The position numbers were made by a program, and so were the translations under genes. The notes under the pieces were generated by a model. The model was not told the DNA's origin. It saw only the letters and a program-made list of their open reading frames with translations, and made no database searches. Positions 25,253 through 32,779 of a DNA stretch of 48,950 nt are shown here, one piece after another. This DNA comes from Silicimonas sp. GTDB taxonomy: Bacteria > Pseudomonadota > Alphaproteobacteria > Rhodobacterales > Rhodobacteraceae. The stretch lies in NCBI GenBank assembly GCA_022826385.1, contig JAJDUZ010000045.1, positions 1 to 48,950 on the forward strand, read 5' to 3'. Every line of letters starts with the position of its first letter. Position 1 is the stretch's first letter.

Positions 25253-25614
25253 ACGGAAGCTGTCTCTGTGGCGCAGTGACGTTCAAGGTCACCGGCAAGG
25301 CTGGCGGCTTCTCGGTGTGCCATTGCGGGCAGTGCCGGAAGCAATCGGGACATCTGTGGTCTTCAGCGCATGTCGCCGATGACGGGATCGAGATTACGGG
25401 CGATGTCCGCTGGTATCAGTCGTCGCCCGAAGCCAAGCGTGGCTTCTGTCCGACGTGTGGAGCGTTTCTGTTCTGGAAGCTTGCAAGCGACCCGCACATT
25501 TCGTTTTCGCTGGGCTCGGTCGATGGTCCGACTGGCGCGCGGTTGAAGAAACATATCTTCACCGCCGACAAGGGCGACTACTACGACATCTCAGACGGCC
25601 TTCCCCAGTTTTGA
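25249..25614 (+). CDS. GFA family (glutathione-dependent formaldehyde-activating enzyme-like) protein
   Basis: A 121-residue zinc-binding protein of the GFA/Gfa-like family. Zinc ligands are visible as CLCGAV at the start, CHCGQCRK near residue 25 and FCPTCGAF near 67. Most such proteins are annotated from one enzyme (S-hydroxymethylglutathione synthase), but the function of the majority is unknown. It overlaps msrC by 4 bp and rluA by 4 bp, so it is the middle gene of a three-gene coupled unit. Confidence 0.88.
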   Translation: MNGSCLCGAVTFKVTGKAGGFSVCHCGQCRKQSGHLWSSAHVADDGIEITGDVRWYQSSPEAKRGFCPTCGAFLFWKLASDPHISFSLGSVDGPTGARLKKHIFTADKGDYYDISDGLPQF

Positions 25615-26258
25615 GCGACGTTTACAACCCACCTAACGATCCGCTCGACATTGTGCACGAGGATCACGAATTGCTTGTCGTCAACAAGCCGACAGGTCTT
25701 CTGTCTGTGCCGGGCAAGGGCGAGCATCTGTCAGATTGCCTGCTGACGCGCGTTCAGGCGGTGTTCCCGCAAGCGCTGCTGGTGCACCGGCTTGATCGCG
25801 ACACCTCGGGCATCATGATCTTTGCTCTTACACCGCATGCGCAACGCCATCTGGGCCTGCAATTCGAGAAACGCCAGACCCGCAAGACCTATGTCGCGCG
25901 GGTGGACGGCGAGGTGACCGAGAAGTCGGGGACGATTGATCTGCCGCTTGCCGTCGACTGGCCGAACCGCCCAAAGCAACGCGTTGACCACGAAAACGGG
26001 CGCCCCGCCGTGACGGAGTGGCGCCTGCTGCGTGCGCGCGACGGGGAAAGTCGGCTGCGTCTTTCTCCGAAGACCGGAAGGTCACATCAATTGCGGGTGC
26101 ATTGCCTTGAAATGGGCCATCCCATTCTGGGCGATCCGTTCTATGCGAGTGGTGCCGCGCGGGAGCATTCCCGGTTGATGCTGCATTCCGAAAGCCTGCG
26201 CGTTCGTCACCCGGATGGTGGTCGCGGCATGACATTTTCGTCGAAAGCGCCATTTTAG
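25611..26258 (+). CDS. rluA: 23S rRNA/tRNA pseudouridine synthase RluA
   Basis: A 215-residue pseudouridine synthase very close to E. coli RluA, which modifies U746 of 23S rRNA and U32 of some tRNAs. Matching stretches are YNPPNDP at the start, VVNKPTGLLSVPG, the catalytic motif HRLDRDTSG with Asp62, DLPLAVDWPNRPKQ, and TGRSHQLRVH near the end. The start is taken as the TTG at 25611 that overlaps the previous stop (TTGA); it gives the N-terminus expected from E. coli, and the open frame before it lies inside the GFA gene. No S4 domain is present, as expected for RluA. Confidence 0.92.
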   Translation: MSDVYNPPNDPLDIVHEDHELLVVNKPTGLLSVPGKGEHLSDCLLTRVQAVFPQALLVHRLDRDTSGIMIFALTPHAQRHLGLQFEKRQTRKTYVARVDGEVTEKSGTIDLPLAVDWPNRPKQRVDHENGRPAVTEWRLLRARDGESRLRLSPKTGRSHQLRVHCLEMGHPILGDPFYASGAAREHSRLMLHSESLRVRHPDGGRGMTFSSKAPF

Positions 26259-26276
26259 GGCCGGGGATCGGGCCGT

Positions 26277-27152
26277 CTATACGATCGTGATCTCGTTCAC
26301 ATTGGCCAGCGTGATGACCAGCCCCGAGGTGCCCACTGGCAGGTTCAGCACAACGTCACCATCAGCCGTCAGTTGATAGGTGATGTCGCCGCTGACATTG
26401 AGCGTGTTCATGGCAAGTGTCTCGCCACCGCCGTTGTAATACTCGATCTGATCAACGGCCGGGTCGAAGTCATGCACTGTGGCAGGCGTTGTCGTGATCC
26501 ATGTTCCAACGACGAACGTGTCACCCAGGCCATCGGCCGAAATGGTGGCGAACTCGCCATATCCCTGATCGCCGTTGCCAAGGATAATGGTATCGGCACC
26601 GCCCCAACCCTCCAGTGTGTCGGCGCCATCGGTGTCGGTCAGGGGAAAGGTCGTCGGGTCGGCGAGAATGCCGCTGATCGTATCGGAGCCCAGGCCGCCC
26701 TCGATCGAATCCGCCCCCTCGCCGCCGCTGATGCTGTCAGCGCCATCGCCGCCGTTGATGATGTCGTCGTCCAATCCGCCATCAATCGTGTCAGAACCAC
26801 CGAACCCGAGAATCGAGTCGTCGCCGTCGCCACCGTTGAGGATGTCATTGCCCAAGGCGCCCGAGAGCGTGTCGGCGCCATCGCCGCCATCGATGCTGTC
26901 GTTGCCGAGCCCTCCGTCAAGGTAGTCGTTGCCGGCATCACCAGTGATCGTATCGGCGCCCGCGCGACCATAAATGGCGTCGTCAGCCAATGCGGAGCCT
27001 TCCAGAAGGTTGTCGCCGCTATCACCCTCGTTCGTGGCAGGCGGCCCTGCAGCGGCATCGCCGCCTCCACCGCCACCAGAGCCGCCGCCGCCCCCGCCAC
27101 CGCTGAGGCCAAGGGCAAGTCCCGCCCCGAGAAGAAGAATGAGGTATTCCAT
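26277..27152 (-). CDS. RTX-type calcium-binding repeat protein with Gly-rich linker
   Basis: A 291-residue protein. A short hydrophobic N-terminus ([15 protein letters not shown]) leads into an almost pure glycine run (residues about 17-31). From about residue 48 to 165 come some ten RTX nonapeptide repeats of the form GGxGxDxhx (for example [20 protein letters not shown]), which form calcium-binding beta-rolls. The C-terminal 110 residues ([26 protein letters not shown] ... shown only in part) resemble the closing domain of hemolysin-like proteins. No type I secretion genes are nearby; the N-terminal segment may be an export or anchor sequence instead. Upstream of the ATG are the promoter region of rpsO and a short A-rich stretch. 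The frame upstream to 27230 is not homologous. Confidence 0.83.
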   Translation of the reverse strand: MEYLILLLGAGLALGLSGGGGGGGSGGGGGGDAAAGPPATNEGDSGDNLLEGSALADDAIYGRAGADTITGDAGNDYLDGGLGNDSIDGGDGADTLSGALGNDILNGGDGDDSILGFGGSDTIDGGLDDDIINGGDGADSISGGEGADSIEGGLGSDTISGILADPTTFPLTDTDGADTLEGWGGADTIILGNGDQGYGEFATISADGLGDTFVVGTWITTTPATVHDFDPAVDQIEYYNGGGETLAMNTLNVSGDITYQLTADGDVVLNLPVGTSGLVITLANVNEITIV

Positions 27153-27213
27153 GGCACAAAGTATTCTTTGCGATGGGGAAATTCTCAAGCGCAATTCAGG
27201 GGGAAAAAAGGCT

Positions 27214-27241
27214 TTGCAACCGCATGGCATTCGCCTATACG
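27214..27241 (+). promoter_or_regulatory. Candidate promoter of rpsO
   Basis: TTGCAA (27214-27219) and TATACG (27236-27241) are separated by 16 bp, 75 bp before the rpsO start. Seen by eye; other promoters in the 164-bp divergent region are possible. Confidence 0.4.
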
Positions 27242-27316
27242 GCCACCTTCACCTCCACGGGCCTTGCTGGACGACATCCCGGCTTGCGCCATCACCCTTT
27301 GATAAAGGAGACCCCG

Positions 27317-27586
27317 ATGTCGATTACTGCTGAAGAAAAAGCCCGCGTCATCAAGGAATACGGCACCAAGGACGGCGACACCGGTTCGCCCGAGGTACAG
27401 GTTGCAATCCTGTCGAGCCGCATTGCCACGCTCACCGAGCACTTCAAGACGCACAAGAAAGACAACCACTCGCGCCGCGGCCTGTTGAAGCTCGTCGCAC
27501 AGCGCCGGAAACTTCTTGATTATGTCAAAGCCAAGGACGTCGCACGCTATCAGAGCCTGATCGAACGTCTCGGCCTGCGCCGCTGA
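27317..27586 (+). CDS. rpsO: 30S ribosomal protein S15
   Basis: A complete 89-residue S15 protein, which binds the central domain of 16S rRNA early in 30S assembly. The signature [33 protein letters not shown] and RRKLLDYVK are all present. AAAGGAG precedes the ATG at 27317. A hairpin and the dispersed motif follow the stop. In many bacteria pnp is the next gene; here it is 2.8 kb downstream with three genes between. Confidence 0.97.
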   Translation: MSITAEEKARVIKEYGTKDGDTGSPEVQVAILSSRIATLTEHFKTHKKDNHSRRGLLKLVAQRRKLLDYVKAKDVARYQSLIERLGLRR

Positions 27587-27593
27587 TCCGGTT

Positions 27594-27631
27594 CGGCGTT
27601 GTCTCGGGCGGTGCACGCCCTGTCGACGCCG
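27594..27631 (+). terminator. Hairpin after rpsO (possible terminator)
   Basis: An outer stem CGGCGT/ACGCCG (27594-27599 with 27626-27631) encloses an inner stem GGGCG/CGCCC (27606-27610 with 27616-27620). Ten bases later comes the dispersed motif with its TATTTTT. There is no T-run directly at the stem base. Confidence 0.5.
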
Positions 27632-27640
27632 GGGATTTGC

Positions 27641-27660
27641 GTATTTTTGAAGAGATGAAG
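27641..27660 (+). repeat. Dispersed 3'-end motif, copy 3
   Basis: GTATTTTTGAAGAGATGAAG, identical to the copy at 12125-12144, lies between rpsO and the RNA methyltransferase gene, in the sense direction of both. Confidence 0.75.
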
Positions 27661-27677
27661 CAGCAGGGTGCCATTCG

Positions 27678-28778
27678 ATGACGGATGGCGCCCTGTCTTT
27701 TTTTCTGGTGGCCACGCCGGGGCTTTCCCATCCTCTGGGCGAGGAAGCGCGCGCGGCCGGTTTCAAGGTCACGCGGATTGAAACGGCGGGCGTTCACTGC
27801 GCCGGAGGCTGGAACGACGTCTGGCGGGCCAATCTGGACCTGCGCGGTGCGATCCGCGTTTTGGTCCGTATGGCCGAGTTCCGGGCCATGCATCTGGCGC
27901 AGCTTGATAAGCGGGCGCGGAAGTTGCCGTGGACGGATTGGTTGCGGGCGGACATTCCTGTTCGGGTTGAGGCCACCTGTCGGAAGTCGCGCATCTATCA
28001 TGACAAGGCGGCGCGCCAGCGGGTCGAACGGGCCTTGGAAGCGCATGGGTTTACCCTTTCTGCTGACGCTGACCTGACGGTCAAACTCCGGATCGAGGAT
28101 GATCTGGCGGTGTTCAGTCTCGATACATCGGGCACGTCGCTGCACAAACGCGGCCTGAAGGAACGGGTCAACAAGGCGCCCATGCGCGAGACGATGGCCG
28201 CGATGTTCCTGCGCATGGCGGGATATGACGGGACCGGGCCCGTCGTGGACCCGATGTGTGGTTCGGGCACGTTTGTCCTTGAGGCCGCCGAAATCGCGCT
28301 GGGGCGGCAGCCGGGTCGCGCCCGCGACTTCGCTTTTCAGAAGTTCGCCAACTATGACGCCGAAGCATTCCAGCGCCTACTGCGCCCTGTGGCCTCTGGC
28401 GCCGAGCGGCGGTTCTTCGGGTCGGACCGGGACGCGGGTGCCGTTGAAATGAGCCGCGCCAATGCCACATCCGCTGACTTGACAGACGTGACCGTGTTCG
28501 ACATCGCGCCGATCGCGGATGCGACGCCACCTGACGGTCCGCCGGGGTTGGTCATTGTAAATCCACCTTATGGCGGTCGGATCGGCAACAAGGGCGCGTT
28601 GCACGCGCTCTATGGTGCGTTTGGCACGACGATGCGTTCCCAGTTTGAGGGCTGGCGCGTGGCGTTGATCACGTCGGAGGCGGGTCTGGCCAAGAGCACC
28701 GCACTGCCGTGGCAGCCACCCGGACCGATCGTCGATCATGGCGGGACCAAAATCAGGCTTTGGCAGGCGCAGCTTTGA
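27678..28778 (+). CDS. THUMP-domain rRNA/tRNA methyltransferase (RlmL/YpsC-like)
   Basis: A 366-residue class I RNA methyltransferase. The N-terminal part (residues about 60-155) is a THUMP RNA-binding domain with a ferredoxin-like lead-in. A Rossmann methyltransferase follows, with VVDPMCGSGTFVLEAA near residue 190 as the SAM-binding motif and VNPPYGGR near 295 as the catalytic NPPY motif for guanine N2 methylation. It resembles the N-terminal half of RlmKL and B. subtilis YpsC. The C-terminal RlmK part is absent. It lies downstream of rpsO. Confidence 0.88.
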   Translation: MTDGALSFFLVATPGLSHPLGEEARAAGFKVTRIETAGVHCAGGWNDVWRANLDLRGAIRVLVRMAEFRAMHLAQLDKRARKLPWTDWLRADIPVRVEATCRKSRIYHDKAARQRVERALEAHGFTLSADADLTVKLRIEDDLAVFSLDTSGTSLHKRGLKERVNKAPMRETMAAMFLRMAGYDGTGPVVDPMCGSGTFVLEAAEIALGRQPGRARDFAFQKFANYDAEAFQRLLRPVASGAERRFFGSDRDAGAVEMSRANATSADLTDVTVFDIAPIADATPPDGPPGLVIVNPPYGGRIGNKGALHALYGAFGTTMRSQFEGWRVALITSEAGLAKSTALPWQPPGPIVDHGGTKIRLWQAQL

Positions 28779-28817
28779 GCACTGGTTGTCCGGGCGCTCA
28801 GGCAGTAGCGTCGGGCC

Positions 28818-29753
28818 ATGACGGCTAAGACAGTTCTGCTTCTTGGGGCAACAGGCACGATTGGGCGCGCGACCTATCGCGAACTTCGTGCCGCAGGGTA
28901 CACCGTGCTGGCCTCTGTCCGCCCGAATAGCCAAACTGACGGATTGGTGCCGGAGACGGTGCGCCGCCTCTCTCCGGCAGAGGTGCTGGCATCGGAGCCT
29001 GTCGATGCCGTCGTGTCCTGCATTGCGTCGCGCACCGGACTTGATGCGTGGGAGGTGGATCACGCTGCCAACAGTCGCGCCTTGAAGGCGGCAGAACAGG
29101 CGGGTGTCGGGCAATTCGTGCTGCTTTCGGCGATCTGCGTGCAAAAGCCGCGACTGGCGTTTCAGCACGCCAAACTGGCCTTCGAAGCTGAACTGCAGGC
29201 ATCGTCCCTGACCTGGAGCATCGTGCGCACCACGGCTTACTTCAAATCGCTCTCGGGTCAGCTTGACCGGGTGCGATGCGGGAAGCCGTTTCTACTGTTC
29301 GGCGATGGGGCTTTGACAGCGTGCAAGCCGATCAGTGATCGGGATACGGCGCGGTTTCTGGTGCGGTGTCTGACCGAGCCGGATTTGCAGAACCGATGTC
29401 TGCCCATTGGCGGACCGGGGCCTGCGATGACGCCGCGCCAGCAAGGCGAGGCATTGTTCGAAGCTGTCGGAATGTCGCCGCGGTTCTCGCATGTTCCGGT
29501 TGCCCTTATGCGGTGTGTGATCGGGGTTTTGACGGTGTTTGGGTTGGTTTCGCGCAAGGCACGGGAAAAGGCCGAATTGGCGCGGATCGGGCACTATTAT
29601 GCCACTGAAAGCATGTTGGTTTGGGATGTCGAGCGCGGAGCTTATGATGCTGAAAAAACACCAGAATTCGGGGAAGATCGATTGATCGATCACTATCGCG
29701 CTCTGGCTTCGGGCGCGGTGAACGATGACCGTGGGGATCACGCGGTGTTTTGA
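28818..29753 (+). CDS. bciA: Divinyl (proto)chlorophyllide 8-vinyl-reductase (BciA-like)
   Basis: A 311-residue atypical short-chain dehydrogenase. The NAD(P) motif LLLGATGTIGR is at the N-terminus. The stretches VVSCIASRTG, FVLLSAICVQKPRL, IVRTTAYFKSLSGQL, FGDGALTACKPISD, LPIGGPGPAMTP and YYATESMLVWD agree, as far as I recall, with BciA, the NADPH enzyme that reduces the 8-vinyl group of chlorophyllide precursors to ethyl. If active it implies bacteriochlorophyll synthesis, but no other pigment or reaction-centre gene is in the window. In some Rhodobacteraceae bciA also lies away from the main photosynthesis cluster. It could be a paralogue with another substrate. Confidence 0.8.
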   Translation: MTAKTVLLLGATGTIGRATYRELRAAGYTVLASVRPNSQTDGLVPETVRRLSPAEVLASEPVDAVVSCIASRTGLDAWEVDHAANSRALKAAEQAGVGQFVLLSAICVQKPRLAFQHAKLAFEAELQASSLTWSIVRTTAYFKSLSGQLDRVRCGKPFLLFGDGALTACKPISDRDTARFLVRCLTEPDLQNRCLPIGGPGPAMTPRQQGEALFEAVGMSPRFSHVPVALMRCVIGVLTVFGLVSRKAREKAELARIGHYYATESMLVWDVERGAYDAEKTPEFGEDRLIDHYRALASGAVNDDRGDHAVF

Positions 29754-29796
29754 TCGCCTCTGGTATCGTCGGCCTTGGCTACTTATCTGCAAGGGC

Positions 29797-30228
29797 ATGA
29801 AACGACGGAACTTTCTTTCGCTCCTCGGGGCGGCTGGCGCAGCGCCTTTGCTGCCAATTCCGGCATCCGCTGTCGCAACACGTGCCGGGTATAATCGATA
29901 CATGTACGGACTGGCCGTGTTTCATGCGCGGACGCGGGCTTCGATCAGCGTGGCGGATCTCGTGAGCAAATTGCGGGTCAGTGCCGCGACGGCCGAGGCG
30001 ATGATGGGCGAGATGAGTGCCCGAGGTGTCTTGGCGCCTGTGTTGCGAGGGACTTCCGGGGCGATGCAGGCGGTTTCCCCCAACGGGCAGGGGTCGCAAT
30101 CGGTTGGCAAACTGGTCGACAAGGCCGTCGAACGGCTGACACGCGATATGGACGCCGAGGTGGAGGAAGACATGGCAGTGTCACCACGCGACGTCGCATC
30201 AGAGGCGCGACGTCAAGACCACCGGTAA
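29797..30228 (+). CDS. Tat-signal protein of unknown function
   Basis: A 143-residue protein with a clear twin-arginine signal (KRRNFLSLLGAAGAAPLLPIPASA, in parts KRRNFLSLLG and LLPIPASA) and a mature part of about 115 residues. The middle segment (SVADLVSKLRVSAATAEAMMGEMSARGVL) looks like a winged-helix-type helix pair, unusual for an exported protein, and the C-terminus is charged. I do not recognise it. The ATG at 29797 follows AAGGGC; the longer frame from 29725 has no homology. Confidence 0.65.
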   Translation: MKRRNFLSLLGAAGAAPLLPIPASAVATRAGYNRYMYGLAVFHARTRASISVADLVSKLRVSAATAEAMMGEMSARGVLAPVLRGTSGAMQAVSPNGQGSQSVGKLVDKAVERLTRDMDAEVEEDMAVSPRDVASEARRQDHR

Positions 30229-30345
30229 GCTCTTTCCCTTGCAGAGAAACTGCTGTATGCGCGCGCCTATCTGAGACGTGACGCCCCGACCCCGGGCGCA
30301 TGAAACGATAACAGGGGTCGGCGGCAATGGGGCCGCCATATCAAC

Positions 30346-30372
30346 GGGATCGGGGGAGGGCCCCTTGATCCC
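30346..30372 (+). promoter_or_regulatory. Stem-loop in the pnp leader
   Basis: GGGATC and GATCCC pair, with an inner GGGG/CCCC, directly before the ribosome site AGAAGGA (30373-30379) of pnp. A second 6-bp stem GGCGGC/GCCGCC lies about 20 bp upstream. In enteric bacteria PNPase controls its own mRNA through a leader stem cut by RNase III; this pair of stems is in the right place for a similar role, which is inference. Confidence 0.5.
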
Positions 30373-30386
30373 AGAAGGATGAATAG

Positions 30387-32531
30387 ATGTTCAACGAAGT
30401 TAAGAAATCAATCCAGTGGGGCGAGGAAACGCTGACACTGGAAACGGGCAAGGTTGCGCGCCAGGCCGACGGTTCGGTCATCGCCACGTATGGCGAGACC
30501 TCTGTCATGGCCAACGTGACGTTTGCCAAGGCGCAGAAGGAAGGGCAGGACTTCTTCCCGCTGACTGTGCACTACAACGAGAAATACTATGCCGCCGGTA
30601 AGATTCCTGGCGGCTTTTTCAAGCGTGAAGCCCGGCCGACCGAAAAGGAAACGCTGACCTCGCGCCTGATCGACCGTCCGATCCGTCCGCTGTTCGTCGA
30701 CGGGTTCAAGAATGAGGTTCTGGTGATCTGTACCGTGCTTTCGCACGATCTGGTCAACGACCCCGACTATGTCGCAATGATCGCCGCTTCGGCAGCCCTG
30801 ACGCTTTCGGGCGCACCGTTCATGGGCCCCATCGCTGGCTGCCGCGTCGGTTTCGAGGATGGTGAATACGTTCTGAACCCGACTGTCGACGACATGCAGG
30901 ACCTTCGCAACAACCCCGACCAGCGTCTGGACCTTGTTGTCGCCGGGACCAAAGACGCTGTCATGATGGTGGAATCGGAAGCCTACGAACTGACCGAGGC
31001 CGAGATGCTGGGCGCCGTGACGTTTGCGCACGAGCAAATCCAGCCGGTCATCGACCTGATCATTGATCTGGCCGAAGAAGCTGCCAAGGAACCGTTCGAG
31101 TTCCAGGCACCCGACTACGCTGATCTCTATGCCGCTGTTTCGGCAGCTGGTGCGGACCAGATGAAAGCGGCCTATTCGATCCTCGACAAGCAGGAACGCG
31201 TCGCTGCGGTTTCGGCTGCGAAAGACGCGATCAAGGCAGCGCTTTCCGAAGAACAGCTGGAAGACGCCAACCTTGGTTCGGCTCTTAAGAAGCTGGAATC
31301 GACGGTTCTGCGCGGGTCGGTTGTGAAGGAAAGCAAGCGGATCGACGGACGCGCGCTGGACAAGGTCCGCGACATCGTCTGCGAAACCGGCATGCTGCCT
31401 CGGACGCATGGCTCGGCTCTGTTCACACGTGGTGAAACCCAAGGCCTGATCGTCACCACGCTGGGCACCGGCGACGATGAGCAGATCATCGACGCCCTGC
31501 ACGGCAACTTCCGTTCGAACTTCCTGCTGCACTACAACTTCCCGCCCTATTCGGTCGGTGAAGTGGGCCGCTTCGGCCCTCCGGGTCGTCGTGAGATTGG
31601 TCACGGCAAGCTGGCATGGCGTGCGCTTCAGGCGGTTCTGCCTTCGGCAACCGACTTCCCGTACACCATCCGCCTCGTTTCCGAGATCACGGAATCGAAC
31701 GGATCCTCGTCGATGGCCACCGTTTGTGGCGGATCGCTCTCGATGATGGATGCAGGCGTGCCGCTGAAAGCTGCCGTTGCAGGTGTGGCCATGGGCCTTG
31801 TCCTGGAAGATGACGGCTCCTATGCGGTTCTGACCGACATCCTTGGTGACGAAGACCACCTTGGTGACATGGACTTCAAAGTGGCGGGGACCGAAAACGG
31901 CATCACGTCGTTGCAGATGGACATCAAGGTCGCCGGCATCACGCCCGAGATCATGGAAAAGGCCCTCGCGCAGGCGAAAGACGGCCGGATGCATATCCTT
32001 GGCGAGATGAACAAGGCCATCTCGGGCGCAGGCGAATTCAGCGTTCACGCCCCGCGCATCGAAACCATGACCGTGCCCACCGACAAGATCCGTGAAGTGA
32101 TCGGCTCGGGCGGCAAGGTGATCCGCGAGATCGTGGAAGTTTCGGGCGCCAAGGTCGACATCAACGATGATGGCGTCATCAAGATCGCGTCGCCCAACGG
32201 TGACAGCATTCAGAAGGCCTATGACATGATCCACGCGATCGTGGCCGAGCCGGAAGAAGGCATGATCTATAAGGGCAAGGTCGTGAAGATCGTCGATTTC
32301 GGCGCCTTCGTGAACTTCTTCGGCAAGCGCGACGGCCTGGTGCATGTCAGCCAGATCGAGAACCGCCGCCTGAACCATCCCTCGGATGTCCTGAAAGAAG
32401 GCCAGGAAGTTTATGTCAAACTTTTGGGCTTCGACGACCGCGGCAAGGTTCGCCTTGCGATGAAGATGGTCGATCAGGAGACCGGCGAAGAGATGGCCAA
32501 GGAAGAGAAAAAGGAAGACGCGGCCGACTGA
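30387..32531 (+). CDS. pnp: Polyribonucleotide nucleotidyltransferase (PNPase)
   Basis: A complete 714-residue PNPase, the 3'-to-5' phosphorolytic exoribonuclease of the RNA degradosome. Two RNase PH domains span residues about 5-225 and 310-545, joined by a helical linker; the second has [14 protein letters not shown] and [15 protein letters not shown] with the metal and phosphate-binding residues. The KH domain ([18 protein letters not shown]) starts near 563 and the S1 domain ([16 protein letters not shown]) near 630. The C-terminus is short and Glu/Lys-rich. A strong intrinsic terminator follows 24 bp after the stop. Confidence 0.97.
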   Translation: MFNEVKKSIQWGEETLTLETGKVARQADGSVIATYGETSVMANVTFAKAQKEGQDFFPLTVHYNEKYYAAGKIPGGFFKREARPTEKETLTSRLIDRPIRPLFVDGFKNEVLVICTVLSHDLVNDPDYVAMIAASAALTLSGAPFMGPIAGCRVGFEDGEYVLNPTVDDMQDLRNNPDQRLDLVVAGTKDAVMMVESEAYELTEAEMLGAVTFAHEQIQPVIDLIIDLAEEAAKEPFEFQAPDYADLYAAVSAAGADQMKAAYSILDKQERVAAVSAAKDAIKAALSEEQLEDANLGSALKKLESTVLRGSVVKESKRIDGRALDKVRDIVCETGMLPRTHGSALFTRGETQGLIVTTLGTGDDEQIIDALHGNFRSNFLLHYNFPPYSVGEVGRFGPPGRREIGHGKLAWRALQAVLPSATDFPYTIRLVSEITESNGSSSMATVCGGSLSMMDAGVPLKAAVAGVAMGLVLEDDGSYAVLTDILGDEDHLGDMDFKVAGTENGITSLQMDIKVAGITPEIMEKALAQAKDGRMHILGEMNKAISGAGEFSVHAPRIETMTVPTDKIREVIGSGGKVIREIVEVSGAKVDINDDGVIKIASPNGDSIQKAYDMIHAIVAEPEEGMIYKGKVVKIVDFGAFVNFFGKRDGLVHVSQIENRRLNHPSDVLKEGQEVYVKLLGFDDRGKVRLAMKMVDQETGEEMAKEEKKEDAAD

Positions 32532-32555
32532 TCGCCGTCATCTTCCAGTGCAAAG

Positions 32556-32583
32556 CGCCCCCGGTTTCCGGGGGCGTTTTTTT
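32556..32583 (+). terminator. Intrinsic terminator of pnp
   Basis: CGCCCCCGG and CCGGGGGCG form a perfect 9-bp G/C stem with a TTT loop, followed directly by seven T residues. It is the only textbook terminator in the window. Confidence 0.93.
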
Positions 32584-32708
32584 ATGTTTGAGCAGCAAAT
32601 TGATTTTGGCTGACCATCGAACCGGCAGGACTTTGCCGAACTGTCACCCCTTCGGAAACAGTCTTTCAAATCGGGCAAAATTGGCCGCAGATTCCTGGGA
32701 CGAGCCGG

Positions 32709-32740
32709 GTGGCAATGCCCTACTATCGTCACATTGCCAC
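32709..32740. promoter_or_regulatory. Perfect 9-bp inverted repeat upstream of the Met/Asp-rich gene
   Basis: GTGGCAATG (32709-32717) and CATTGCCAC (32732-32740) are perfect inverted copies with a 14-bp spacer, about 40 bp before the ATG at 32780. It could be an operator for a dimeric regulator or an mRNA hairpin. No regulator gene is adjacent. Confidence 0.5.
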
Positions 32741-32779
32741 GCACAAGTTGGGCAAACACTTGTTCCGAGGAAGACTGTC

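Noticed and set aside
26640..27000. A regularly repeated block that could suggest a CRISPR array or tandem DNA repeats
   Set aside because: The repeats are 27-bp degenerate units that encode RTX nonapeptides in one frame; there are no constant repeats with variable spacers.
26373..27302. A 309-codon plus-strand open frame across the RTX gene
   Set aside because: Ala/Val/Ile-rich mirror of the Gly/Asp repeats. The minus-strand reading has a signal-like N-terminus and true RTX motifs.
30408..32378. A 656-codon open frame antisense to pnp
   Set aside because: It mirrors pnp codon by codon, as G+C-rich genes leave long antisense frames. The composition (many His, Arg, Asp, Val) is that of a shadow frame and no motif is present.
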